Shown piece after piece: positions 25,898 through 33,937 of a stretch of DNA of 64,000 nt. Location of the stretch: the NCBI RefSeq assembly GCF_003217515.1, contig NZ_QJSX01000005.1:234108-298107 (forward strand), written 5' to 3'. Below the pieces are notes generated by a model. The model was not told the origin of the DNA, searched no databases, and saw only the letters and a list, made by a program, of their open reading frames with translations. The stretch comes from Deinococcus yavapaiensis KR-236 (lineage in GTDB: Bacteria > Deinococcota > Deinococci > Deinococcales > Deinococcaceae). How positions within the stretch are numbered: position 1 is the first letter of the stretch; each line of letters begins with the position of its first letter. A program made the position numbers and the translations under genes.

Positions 25898-28344
25898 CCG
25901 ATACACGACGAGAAGACCACGATTCGACGAGCGCGGCGCCCCGCGCCGTCTTCCACATGATCGGCAACGCCCATATCGACCCGGTGTGGTTGTGGAATTG
26001 GCAAGAAGGCTTTCAGGAAGTCAAGGCGACTTACCGATCGGCCCTCGACCGCCTCGCGCAGTTTCCCGAGTTCGTGTTCACGTGCTCGTCGGCCGGACAC
26101 CTCGCGTGGATCGAAGCGAACGAGCCCGAGATGTTCGACGAGATTCGCGCCCGCGTTCACGAGGGCCGCTGGGTACTCGTGGGCGGCTGGTGGGTACAAC
26201 CCGACTGCAACCTTCCGAGCGGCGAAGGCTTCGTGCGTCAAGGCCTCTACGGACAGCGCTTCTTCGCGTCACGTTTCGGACGCACGGCGAAGGTCGGTTA
26301 CAACCCCGACTCGTTCGGACACGCCGGTACCCTGCCGCAAATCCTGCTGAAAAGCGGCCTCACCGCCTACACCTTCATGCGTCCCGGTCCGCACGAGCAA
26401 GCCCTGCCAGGGCGGCTCTTTCGCTGGGAAGGCCCCGACGGATCGAGCATCCCGACTTTCCGCATTCCGTACGAGTACTGCACTCCCGGCTCCGACTTGG
26501 AGGCGCACGTGCGCAAGTGCCTCACGGAAGTCGAGTCGGCGGACTCGCGCCTCATGGTGTTCTACGGCGTCGGCAACCACGGTGGCGGCCCGACGATCGA
26601 GAACTTGAAGTCGTTGGAGCGAATGCAGCGAGACGAGTCGCTGCCGCACCTGCGCTTCTCGGACCCCGAGTCGTACTTTCGCGAAGTGCAGGACGCTCGG
26701 ATGCCGACGTGGTCGAGCGAGTTGCAGATGCACGCGGTGGGCTGCTACGCGGCCCACTCGGAAGTCAAGCGCCTCAACCGCGCCTCCGAACTCGCGCTCG
26801 TGCGCGCCGAGAAGTTCTCGGCGATCGCGCACGCGGTCGCGCGTCTCCCCTACCCGCAGGCCGATTTCGATCGCGCTTGGAAGCGCGTTCTCTTCAACCA
26901 CTTCCACGACATCCTCGCCGGCACCTCGCTCGAAAGCGCGTACGACGACGCCCGCAACGAGTACGGCGAAGCCCTCGCGACGGCGCAGCACGCGGTGAAC
27001 GCCGCCGTGCAGCGCCTCTCGTGGCGCGTCTCCATTCCGCACGTCGAAGGCAGCCGTCCCTTCGTGGTGTTCAATCCGCATCCGTGGGCCGCGTCGGTTC
27101 CCGTGGAGCACGAGGCGGGCGGATTGCGCGCCGGATTCATCTTGCGCGACGAGCGCGGCGAGCGCGTCGCGAGTCAGACCATCCGCTCGGAAGCGACCGT
27201 CAACGGCTGGCGCAGCCGCATCGCGTGGACGGCGACCCTGCCGCCGCTCGGCTACCGCGTCTTCACGGCGTTCAAGGAAGAGCCCGAGACGAACCTTCGG
27301 TCCGACGCTTCGGACACGCACGTCGAAAACGACGCCTTTCGCTTGGAAATCGATCCAGAGACGGGCGGCATCGCGCGCTTGCTGCACAAGGCGAGCGACG
27401 CGGAGGTCCTGTTCGCGTCCACGAGCGCCGTCGTTCTCCGAGACGACACGGACACGTGGAGCCACGGTGTCACGACGTACGACGACGTCGTCGGACGGTT
27501 CGAAGGCGAGTCGAGCCGCCTGATCGAGCACGGCGAGGTTCGCACGGCCATTCGCACGGTGAGCCGCTTCGGAACTTCCACCCTGACGCAGGACGTGCGC
27601 GTGTACGAGGGCCTGCCGTACGTCGAGGTGAAAGTCAGGCTCGATTGGCGCGAACGGCACCGCATGCTGAAGTTGAGCTTTCCCGCGAACCTTCACTTTC
27701 CCGAGGCGACCTTCGAAGCGCCGTACGGCATCACGAGTCGGCCCACCGACGGACGCGAGCAACCCGGCCAGCGCTGGCTCGACGTCGGCGGCGTGCACCG
27801 ATCCACCCAGGCGATTCGGGGCCTCGCCGTCATCAACGACGCGAAGTCCAGCTACAGCGTGTCGGGCTCGACGTTGAACGTCACGGTGACGCGCTCGGCG
27901 ATCTACGCCCACCACGATCCGTACGTGCCCACCGAAGGCGGCGATTACCGCTACCTCGACCAAGGCGAGCAGACGTTCACGTACTGGCTCGTTCCGCACG
28001 CCGGAACGTGGCGTGACGCGGGCATCGCGCGCCTCGCCGCCGAACTCACCGAGCGGCCCGTCGTCATCCCGGAGACGTACCACGACGGCCCCCTGCCGCC
28101 GAGCGCGAGCTTCGCCGAGGTAGCGCCCGCGAACGTCGCGGTGACGGCGTTGAAGCGCGCCGAAGACGACCGCGGCACGATCGTGCGCCTCGTGGAACTC
28201 CACGGCACGCCTTGCACGGCGACCGTCAATCTCGCCTTCTTGAAGCGCGAGCTCAGCGTGAAACTCGGCAAGTTCGAGATCAAAACCCTCCTGATTCCCG
28301 ACGAGGGCGAACCGCGCGAAGTGAGCTTGACGGAATTGGAGTGA
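25894..28344 (+). CDS. GH38 alpha-mannosidase (third canonical copy)
   Basis: 816 residues, closely parallel to the GH38 at 15159: metal motif IGNAHIDPVWLWNWQEG (residues 23-39), nucleophile in YNPDSFGHAGTLPQ (about D139), GVGNHGGGPT and FNHFHDILAGTSLESAYDD. It starts at the ATG that overlaps the isomerase stop (ATGA). Retention of two similar GH38 enzymes suggests different linkage preferences, such as alpha-1,2/1,3 against alpha-1,6. It ends at the strong hairpin at 28351. Cytoplasmic; together with the kinase and isomerase it could make a short route from mannoside to phosphosugar. Confidence 0.94.
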   Translation: MTDTRREDHDSTSAAPRAVFHMIGNAHIDPVWLWNWQEGFQEVKATYRSALDRLAQFPEFVFTCSSAGHLAWIEANEPEMFDEIRARVHEGRWVLVGGWWVQPDCNLPSGEGFVRQGLYGQRFFASRFGRTAKVGYNPDSFGHAGTLPQILLKSGLTAYTFMRPGPHEQALPGRLFRWEGPDGSSIPTFRIPYEYCTPGSDLEAHVRKCLTEVESADSRLMVFYGVGNHGGGPTIENLKSLERMQRDESLPHLRFSDPESYFREVQDARMPTWSSELQMHAVGCYAAHSEVKRLNRASELALVRAEKFSAIAHAVARLPYPQADFDRAWKRVLFNHFHDILAGTSLESAYDDARNEYGEALATAQHAVNAAVQRLSWRVSIPHVEGSRPFVVFNPHPWAASVPVEHEAGGLRAGFILRDERGERVASQTIRSEATVNGWRSRIAWTATLPPLGYRVFTAFKEEPETNLRSDASDTHVENDAFRLEIDPETGGIARLLHKASDAEVLFASTSAVVLRDDTDTWSHGVTTYDDVVGRFEGESSRLIEHGEVRTAIRTVSRFGTSTLTQDVRVYEGLPYVEVKVRLDWRERHRMLKLSFPANLHFPEATFEAPYGITSRPTDGREQPGQRWLDVGGVHRSTQAIRGLAVINDAKSSYSVSGSTLNVTVTRSAIYAHHDPYVPTEGGDYRYLDQGEQTFTYWLVPHAGTWRDAGIARLAAELTERPVVIPETYHDGPLPPSASFAEVAPANVAVTALKRAEDDRGTIVRLVELHGTPCTATVNLAFLKRELSVKLGKFEIKTLLIPDEGEPREVSLTELE

Positions 28345-28350
28345 CCGCTC

Positions 28351-28389
28351 CCCGATAAAAGGCCCGCTTTCAGCGGGTCTTTTATCGGG
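28351..28389 (+). terminator. Intrinsic terminator after the kinase-isomerase-GH38 operon
   Basis: A 17-bp stem (one G-T pair) with loop TTTCA; arms CCCGATAAAAG and CTTTTATCGGG frame a CCCGC/GCGGG core. It also separates the convergent ferric-reductase-like gene. Confidence 0.85.
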
Positions 28390-28428
28390 CGACCACGCGG
28401 CCGTGCCGTCCGCCCGGCACAATGGGCG

Positions 28429-29049
28429 CTATCGGCGCTTTTCCCGCTCTTCCACGAAGCGCAACCCGAACGTCCACACCGCCAAGCCGACGGCGAAGGC
28501 GTACAACCAGCGCAAGTCGTCCGTTCCGGCGAGCAAGCCGCGCGCCGTGACGGCGGCGAAGGTCGGGTAGGACGCGAGGTGCAAGAGGCGCCACGTGCGC
28601 GCCGAGAACTTCGCACGCCACTTCGTCGTCGCCCAGACGAGCGTCAAGCCGTACACGCCGAGGGTGCCGAGTCCGACGGCGAGCGGCGCCAAGGTGGACG
28701 CTCCCGGAATCAGGAGGTTGACGAGCGACTGGGGGCTCTGTCGGTCCACGACGAGGGTGAGGCCGTGCAAAACGCCGAGGACGAGGGCCGTCGTGGACAG
28801 GAGACCGTGCCAGCCGCCTTGCTGCGCGCGACTCAGCCAGGCGGGAGCGACGCGGCCGCCGAGCAGGGCTCTGAAGGTGACGCCGAGAGACAGCGCGAGG
28901 TACGCGACGACGCCGAGCGCGCGGTCGAGGCTCCACGCCAGCGTCTGCGGACCGAGGCGCAGGAAGCACGCGACGAACAGCGCGGCGTACGTGAGAAGCA
29001 GTCCCGCGACGAGGGCGTCGTTCGTGCGACGTTCGAGCGAAGTCGTCAC
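28429..29049 (-). CDS. Ferric-reductase-like transmembrane haem protein (MsrQ/FRD type)
   Basis: 206 residues with six hydrophobic segments. His residues fit axial haem ligands in GWHGLLSTTALVLGVLHG and WRLLHLASYP, as in the ferric reductase-like transmembrane domain. No FAD/NAD cytoplasmic domain is attached. The GTG at 29049 follows GGGGAGG and overlaps the ApbE gene stop as GTGA, so membrane electron transfer and flavin attachment are linked. Probably passes electrons to an exported redox partner. A MsrQ role is less likely because no MsrP gene is beside it. Confidence 0.85.
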   Translation of the reverse strand: MTTSLERRTNDALVAGLLLTYAALFVACFLRLGPQTLAWSLDRALGVVAYLALSLGVTFRALLGGRVAPAWLSRAQQGGWHGLLSTTALVLGVLHGLTLVVDRQSPQSLVNLLIPGASTLAPLAVGLGTLGVYGLTLVWATTKWRAKFSARTWRLLHLASYPTFAAVTARGLLAGTDDLRWLYAFAVGLAVWTFGLRFVEEREKRR

Positions 29050-29879
29050 GCCGCCGCCTCCCCAGGGCGAAGGGTTCGGCGCAAGACGCGGCCTGACGTG
29101 TCGTACGCGACGAGCCAAGCGGGGCCTTCGAGCGGAAAGGCCTTGAGGGCCGCGTCGTCGAGAAAGGCGAGCTTGGCCAGCACTTCGGCGGTCGTGACGC
29201 TCGACGCCGCGACGGTAACTTGCACGAGCGGCGAGTCGACGGGGCGGAAGGTGCGCGGGTCGATGAGGTGGTGCCCGCCCACCCACGCGCGCTTCATCAG
29301 GCTGCTCGTCGCGATTCCCCACGTGCCCGGCGCGAGCTCCAGGAAGCGCCGCGCTTCCCCGAAGGGATGTTCGATCTCCACGGAGAACGGTTCGCTTCGC
29401 CGCGAGAGCAGATCGCCGCCCGCGTTCAACATGGCGTCACCCGAGAGAAAGCGAAAAGCTCGCTCGACGATCCAGCTTTTCGCGGTTCCGCCGAGGTCGA
29501 GGCTGACACGCGGCGGCAAGCAGATTTCGCCGAGGTCGCACACGACGCCGCGCGTGGACGGCACGGAAACGGCAAGCCGAACGGGACCTCCGGGCCGTTC
29601 GTCGTACCCGGCGGCTTTGAGCGCTTGCAAGACCGTCGGCGTGACGAGACCGTCGGTGAGGCGCGCGACGTGCAGAGCGTGCTGCAAAGCTTCCACGAGC
29701 TCGATCGGAGGTCGAGGCAAGACCCCGTCGTCGTTGAGGCGCGTGAGGGGCGATTCGCGAAAGCGCGTCAGGATGTCTTCGAGACGTCGCACTTCCCGCA
29801 ACGCTTCGGTCGCGCCTTCGCCTTTGATCTCGACGTCCGTGCCGAGGGCGCGCGCCCTCAGGAACGAGGCGAGCGCCAT
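29046..29879 (-). CDS. apbE: ApbE-like FAD:protein FMN transferase
   Basis: 277 residues. ApbE signatures: RALGTDVEI at the start, LTRFRESPLTRLND, LDLGGTAKSWIVERA, NAGGDLL, HHLIDPRT and the Mg/FAD-binding ending VTVAASSVTTAEVLAKLAF. The enzyme attaches FMN to a Thr or Ser of exported redox proteins. No lipoprotein or clear signal sequence is present, so it may act in the cytoplasm or be exported differently. It has a GAGGGGAAGC site and starts one base after the small exported protein gene. No FMN-binding-domain target is found in the window. Confidence 0.9.
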   Translation of the reverse strand: MALASFLRARALGTDVEIKGEGATEALREVRRLEDILTRFRESPLTRLNDDGVLPRPPIELVEALQHALHVARLTDGLVTPTVLQALKAAGYDERPGGPVRLAVSVPSTRGVVCDLGEICLPPRVSLDLGGTAKSWIVERAFRFLSGDAMLNAGGDLLSRRSEPFSVEIEHPFGEARRFLELAPGTWGIATSSLMKRAWVGGHHLIDPRTFRPVDSPLVQVTVAASSVTTAEVLAKLAFLDDAALKAFPLEGPAWLVAYDTSGRVLRRTLRPGEAAA

Positions 29880-29880
29880 G

Positions 29881-30183
29881 TCAGCTTCCCCTCGTGCGGC
29901 CCGCGCTCGGCAAGTCGGACGTGCCGCCGAGCCACGGGCCCGAGCGGTCGTCCGAGGAGGCGTCGCGGCCCGGGCGGTCTTCGTACCAGCCGGAGTCGTC
30001 GTTCGAGTTCCACGCGGATGAGTCGTCGATCGAGCCGGGATCGGCGGGCGCGATTTGCGTGAAGGAGGTGCTTTTGGCGTGCGTGCCGAGCGCGTACACG
30101 GTGAGGGTCGTGGAGAGGCTCGCTACGGCGAGCAGCAGCGTCCTGACGGCACCATTCGAGTCGAAGCGGGGGGGCGTGGCCAT
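29881..30183 (-). CDS. Small membrane-anchored or exported acidic Ser/Asp-rich protein
   Basis: 100 residues, not recognised. Residues about 12-32 (AVRTLLLAVASLSTTLTVYAL) form one signal or anchor helix; the rest is a low-complexity extracytoplasmic tail rich in Ser, Asp and Gly with two Trp motifs (SAWNSND, SGWYED). The ATG at 30183 has a strong AAGGAAGGAGA site. It lies directly upstream of apbE and the haem membrane protein in one operon. It could be the redox partner or flavin acceptor, but it has no FMN_bind domain and no recognisable flavinylation motif. Function unknown. Confidence 0.75.
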   Translation of the reverse strand: MATPPRFDSNGAVRTLLLAVASLSTTLTVYALGTHAKSTSFTQIAPADPGSIDDSSAWNSNDDSGWYEDRPGRDASSDDRSGPWLGGTSDLPSAGRTRGS

Positions 30184-30399
30184 CTCGGGTCTCCTTCCTT
30201 CTGAAGGCAGTGTGGACCCGAGCAGTTAAAAGTCGGTAAACGACTTGCAAGCAACTCGCTTAGAGCTCGCCGCTTGAAGCGAACTTCGAAGAGGGCTGCG
30301 GACGCTGGCGCCCAGGCCCGCAGCATTGTGCGTGTCCTCCTGGAAGCGAGCACGGCTCGCTTGCGCCTCTCTAAGAGCGAACCGCGCCGAGGTCGAGGA

Positions 30400-30732
30400 T
30401 CACAGCCGCACCACGCGCTTGAAGTAGTACACGCGGATGGTGGTTTTGGACATGCCGCTCGTCACCGTGTCGACGAGTTCCCAGCCCGACAAGCCCAAGC
30501 GGTTGAGGAACTGCATTTCCGTCAACTCGGCGGTGCCGCGCGGCATGTTCTTGAGCTTGAGGGTCGTGGCGAGTTGACGGAGGGTGAGGGACGTGAAGCG
30601 CTCGCTGAACGGTCCGTTCCACACTTGCAGCGAGCGGGTTCCGCTATAGCTTCGCCACGTCGCGTATTGCCATTTCGTCGCGCTTGCGAAGGACACGAGC
30701 ATCAACAAGAGCAGGACCGGAAAGCGATTCAT
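30400..30732 (-). CDS. Small exported protein, DUF4177-like
   Basis: 110 residues with a signal peptide (FPVLLLLMLVSFASA, cleavage near residue 18). The mature part ends with LNRLGLSGWELVDTVTSG and RVYYFKRVV, the pattern of DUF4177-type small beta proteins. The ATG has a GGGGGATG site eight bases upstream. No operon partner. Function unknown; export is the firm part of the call. Confidence 0.7.
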   Translation of the reverse strand: MNRFPVLLLLMLVSFASATKWQYATWRSYSGTRSLQVWNGPFSERFTSLTLRQLATTLKLKNMPRGTAELTEMQFLNRLGLSGWELVDTVTSGMSKTTIRVYYFKRVVRL

Positions 30733-30975
30733 GCCTCAGCATCCCCCGAATCAACATCCGTTGTCTACAAATAACTCACGTGGGGCGTTCGTTCGGCAGC
30801 ACGCGCCTTTCATGCGACCTTCGTCATTTTGTTCTCGGCTTCAGAAGCGTCGGTGCCGTGGCGAGGATGGAGTGCGTATGCGTGCCACCGACCGTACGAC
30901 GCGGACTCCGGCGATCGTCGGGCGAAGGGAAACAGCGTGGTCGGCGCTTCCTCCTCGAAGTCGAGAACGAAGTTC

Positions 30976-32472
30976 CTAGAGGCGGAGTCGGGCGTACTGC
31001 TCGTCGGGAACGCCGAGGGCGTGCATGTGGACGCGCAGACGGTCCTCCAGGCGGCGAAGCTCGGCGGGTTCGGCGGCGGTGAGGTCGCGTTCCTGTAAAG
31101 GATCGAGCGCGGTGTGGTACAGGAGGTCCGGGCGAGGCGGCCCCAGGTGCGTCACGTCGTACGCGCGCACGGGCATCTTCCAGTGGGGAGTGGTGACGCC
31201 GGGAATAAAGCGGCCCGCTTCGAGGTCCGGGAATTCGGTCGGGCGCTGTCTCCGCGCTCCGGTACTGCGCGCGTCGAGATGCCCGACTTGCAAGGAGTAC
31301 CAGTGTGGAGGCGCGGCGCTCGGGTCTTGGTCGCGCAGCAACGTCCACGTGCCGTCCGTCACGCCGACGCGTTGATTGGCGTAGCCGTACACGGCGAGGT
31401 CGCGGTGCGCGTCGGTCTCGCCGAGAACGAGCGGCAGGAGGCTACGCGAGTGCGCGGAGCGCAGCGGCACGCCGAGCGCGTCGAGGACGGTGGCGTACAA
31501 GTCGATGGTCTGGGTGAGGGCGGAAACGCGACGTTGTCGCTGCTCGGGGTGCCAAATCATGAGGGGAACGTGCGTGAGGGTGTTCCACAGCGGGCTCATC
31601 GGTTTGCCGATTCGGTCGTGCTCGCCGAGGTAGTGGCCGTGATCGGTGGAAAGGATGACGCAGGTATCTCGCCAAAGATCGTGCTTCGAGAGCGCGTCGA
31701 AGACGCGCCCCAGCCAAGCGTCCACCATGGTGAGCTTTCCGGCGAATTGAGCGCGCACCCAGTCGATTTCCTCCGAGCTCACGGGGCGCGCTTCGTCGTT
31801 CGTGCGGCCGTAAGGCGGCCAGGGATTGAAGCGCGTCGGATCGGCGTCCGTGTACAACGAGCGGTACGGCTCGGGAATGTGGAAGGGCTCGTGGACGTCG
31901 AAGGAGTCGACGTGCAGGTAGAAGCGTTCATGCGCGTGGTTCTCGTCGATCCAGCGCGCGGCGGCGCTCATGACCCTCGGGCCGAAGAAGTCGGCCTCGC
32001 TCCCGAAGTCCGCGACGTTGCGAAGGTAGATTCGGCCGCCTTCGCCGTGCCGTTCGATCATCTTCGTCGCCCAGTCGGGCGTGTCCGAAAGGGGTTGCGT
32101 GCGCCAGTTGTCGTGCTCGTGGCCTCGCACGAATTCGTACCCGTCGAAGTCGTGGTGGTAGGAGTGCGCGCCCCACTCGAAGAAGTGGTAGTGGTCCGTG
32201 ACGAGCGACGTGACGACGCCCGCGCGGTTGACGAGGTACGCGACGGGTTCGTCCCACGGTTCGAGCGGTCCCCAACCGCGCCACCAGAATTCCTCGACGC
32301 CCGCCCAGATTTCACGCCGGGCGGGCATGCACGGCAGCGAACCGGTGTAGTGCGCGTCGAAGATCACGGCCCGTTCGGCGAAGGCGTCGATGTTCGGCGT
32401 GCGCACCCAACCGCCGTAGGCGGGCAGGAAATGGCGATTGAGCGAGTCGAGTTGAATGACGATGACGTTCAA
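30976..32472 (-). CDS. Sulfatase, cytoplasmic, Cys-type
   Basis: 498 residues from a TTG at 32472 that has GGGAGGCCTCC upstream; no better start lies in frame. The formylglycine motif CMPAR is at Cys48, metal residues are at VIQLDSLNRH and STDHGHYLGEHD, and the rest follows the type I sulfatase fold. It removes sulfate esters, here probably from a sugar, inside the cell because no signal peptide is seen. It lies behind the sugar-binding-protein gene with a hairpin at 32498-32525 between them, so read-through would give lower expression. Activation needs a formylglycine-generating enzyme, not encoded here. Confidence 0.88.
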   Translation of the reverse strand: MNVIVIQLDSLNRHFLPAYGGWVRTPNIDAFAERAVIFDAHYTGSLPCMPARREIWAGVEEFWWRGWGPLEPWDEPVAYLVNRAGVVTSLVTDHYHFFEWGAHSYHHDFDGYEFVRGHEHDNWRTQPLSDTPDWATKMIERHGEGGRIYLRNVADFGSEADFFGPRVMSAAARWIDENHAHERFYLHVDSFDVHEPFHIPEPYRSLYTDADPTRFNPWPPYGRTNDEARPVSSEEIDWVRAQFAGKLTMVDAWLGRVFDALSKHDLWRDTCVILSTDHGHYLGEHDRIGKPMSPLWNTLTHVPLMIWHPEQRQRRVSALTQTIDLYATVLDALGVPLRSAHSRSLLPLVLGETDAHRDLAVYGYANQRVGVTDGTWTLLRDQDPSAAPPHWYSLQVGHLDARSTGARRQRPTEFPDLEAGRFIPGVTTPHWKMPVRAYDVTHLGPPRPDLLYHTALDPLQERDLTAAEPAELRRLEDRLRVHMHALGVPDEQYARLRL

Positions 32473-32497
32473 GGAGGGCCTCCCAAAGGGAATGAAA

Positions 32498-32525
32498 AAT
32501 CGGGACCCTTGGAGGGTCCCGATTT
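32498..32525 (-). terminator. Leaky terminator/attenuator between binding protein and sulfatase
   Basis: A 12- to 13-bp GC-rich stem (AAATCGGGACCC and complement, short loop), followed on the minus strand by a T-run. It lies after the stop of the binding protein (32540) and before the sulfatase start (32472). Confidence 0.85.
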
Positions 32526-32539
32526 CGTGGAGTCGTGGA

Positions 32540-33808
32540 TCAGTTCGCGTCGCGCTTGCCGTCGGCGACCATCTTCTGGATGTCGGTTTGCGCGTCGTCG
32601 AGCGCTTCCTTGGCGCTCTTGCCGCGCAGGACGACATCGTCCACGGCCTTGTTGATCGCGTTGCCGTAGCTCGGGGCGAACACGGCGGTCGGCGCGACGA
32701 AGGTGTTGCTCATGTTCTGCGCCATCGAGATGAACACGCGGTTGGTGTTCGACGTCAAGGCTGCCTTGGCGCCGGGAATGTCGTTTTGCTCGGCGGTCCA
32801 GATGCGCGCGCCTTCCGTGACGAGGAAGCGGGCGAACGCCACGGCTTCCTTCGGGTGCTTCGTGCCGCGCGGGACTTCGATGTTGAAGCCGCCGCCCCAC
32901 GAGGAGGCCGGGTGCTGGCTGCCGTCGGGCGTCGGGACGGGAACGAAGCCGTACTGAAGCGAGGGCGCGTTGTTCTTGAGGGCCGTGAGGTAGTTGCCGT
33001 TCTTGACGACCATCGGAACCTTGCCGGACATGAACTCGTCTTGCGCGCCGCCACCGAAGGAAGCCTTGAACGCCGCGTAGTTGTTCGAGCCGTAGCGGTC
33101 CGTCCACTTCTTGACCCAGTTGAGCGTGCTCACGGCGACGGCGTTGTTCACGCGCGGCACTTCGTAGTCGCTGTCCCAGAACGAGGACTTGGCGTTCATG
33201 ACCCAGCCTTCGTAGCCGAAGTCACCGAAGAGCGGGTGGAAGCCCATGCGGGTGTAACGGCCCGAGGCGTCCTTCTTGTCGAGCTTGTTGGCGTACTCCC
33301 AAAGCTCGTCCCACGTCTTGGGGGGATCGTTGGGGTTGAGACCGACTTCCTTGAACGCGGCCTTGTTGTAGAACAACAGGCGCGTGTCGGTGTTGAACGG
33401 CAGGCCGTACTGCTTGCCGTTGTAGGTGCCCGTCGCCCAGAGGTTGGGGTAGAAGCGGTCCTTGATAGAGTTCACGCCGTATTGCGACATGTCGACGATC
33501 TGGTTCTTCGACGCGCGCTGCTTGGTCGTGCGAATGTCGATGACGACGACGTCGGGCGCGTTGCCCGCGGCGACGCCCGCGAGGGTCTTGGTGATGATCT
33601 GGTCGAAGGGCACGCCCGTGTAACGCACTTGGACGTTGGGGTTGCGCTGGTTCCAGAGGTTGACGATCTTGTCGATCGTCGGGCGACGTTGCGCGCTGAG
33701 CCAGTGCGCGGAGAAGTCGAGCGTGATCTTTTGTTGTGCGAGGGCTCCACCGCTGAGCCCGCTCAACCCCATCATCGCGACCGTGACCAGGAAAATCTTC
33801 TTACCCAT
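32540..33808 (-). CDS. Sugar ABC transporter substrate-binding protein (CUT1)
   Basis: 422 residues with a signal peptide ending ALAQ (about residue 24). Cluster B/extracellular solute-binding family 1 features: LWNQRNPNVQVRYTGVPFD, GLPFNTDTRLLFYNKAAFKEVG, a domain-closing GFNIEVPRGTKHPKEAVAFARFL. It captures oligosaccharides outside the membrane. No permease genes adjoin it; the permease pair at 22286-24105 lacks a binding protein and shares the same promoter box, so they probably work together. The ATG has a CTGGAGGAACC site. Followed by a terminator and a sulfatase, suggesting a sulfated or sulfate-bearing ligand. Confidence 0.93.
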   Translation of the reverse strand: MGKKIFLVTVAMMGLSGLSGGALAQQKITLDFSAHWLSAQRRPTIDKIVNLWNQRNPNVQVRYTGVPFDQIITKTLAGVAAGNAPDVVVIDIRTTKQRASKNQIVDMSQYGVNSIKDRFYPNLWATGTYNGKQYGLPFNTDTRLLFYNKAAFKEVGLNPNDPPKTWDELWEYANKLDKKDASGRYTRMGFHPLFGDFGYEGWVMNAKSSFWDSDYEVPRVNNAVAVSTLNWVKKWTDRYGSNNYAAFKASFGGGAQDEFMSGKVPMVVKNGNYLTALKNNAPSLQYGFVPVPTPDGSQHPASSWGGGFNIEVPRGTKHPKEAVAFARFLVTEGARIWTAEQNDIPGAKAALTSNTNRVFISMAQNMSNTFVAPTAVFAPSYGNAINKAVDDVVLRGKSAKEALDDAQTDIQKMVADGKRDAN

Positions 33809-33865
33809 GCAGGTTCCTCCAGTGCCACGTGCTCGTGGCGTTACGAGTTGGCTTTGTGTTTTTTT

Positions 33866-33894
33866 ATTCTATTAAGTAAATCCTCAGCCGTCAA
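33866..33894 (-). promoter_or_regulatory. Promoter of the sugar-binding-protein gene with TTACTTAA box
   Basis: Read on the minus strand: TTGACG (-35, 33894-33889), a 17-base spacer ending TTACTTAA (33879-33872), then TAGAAT (-10, 33871-33866). Near-consensus sigma-70 promoter; the spacer box matches that of the ROK kinase promoter in sequence and position. Confidence 0.7.
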
Positions 33895-33937
33895 GCGAAG
33901 TTCGTGAACACAGGCACGACTTCGTACGAGCGGCTTC

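Noticed and set aside
29881..30183. The small exported protein as an FMN-binding ApbE substrate
   Set aside because: No FMN_bind domain or flavinylation motif is visible; kept only as a question.
30230..30246. A small AAGTCG/CGACTT hairpin upstream of the exported protein gene
   Set aside because: Six-base stem with no regulatory context; too short to support a call.
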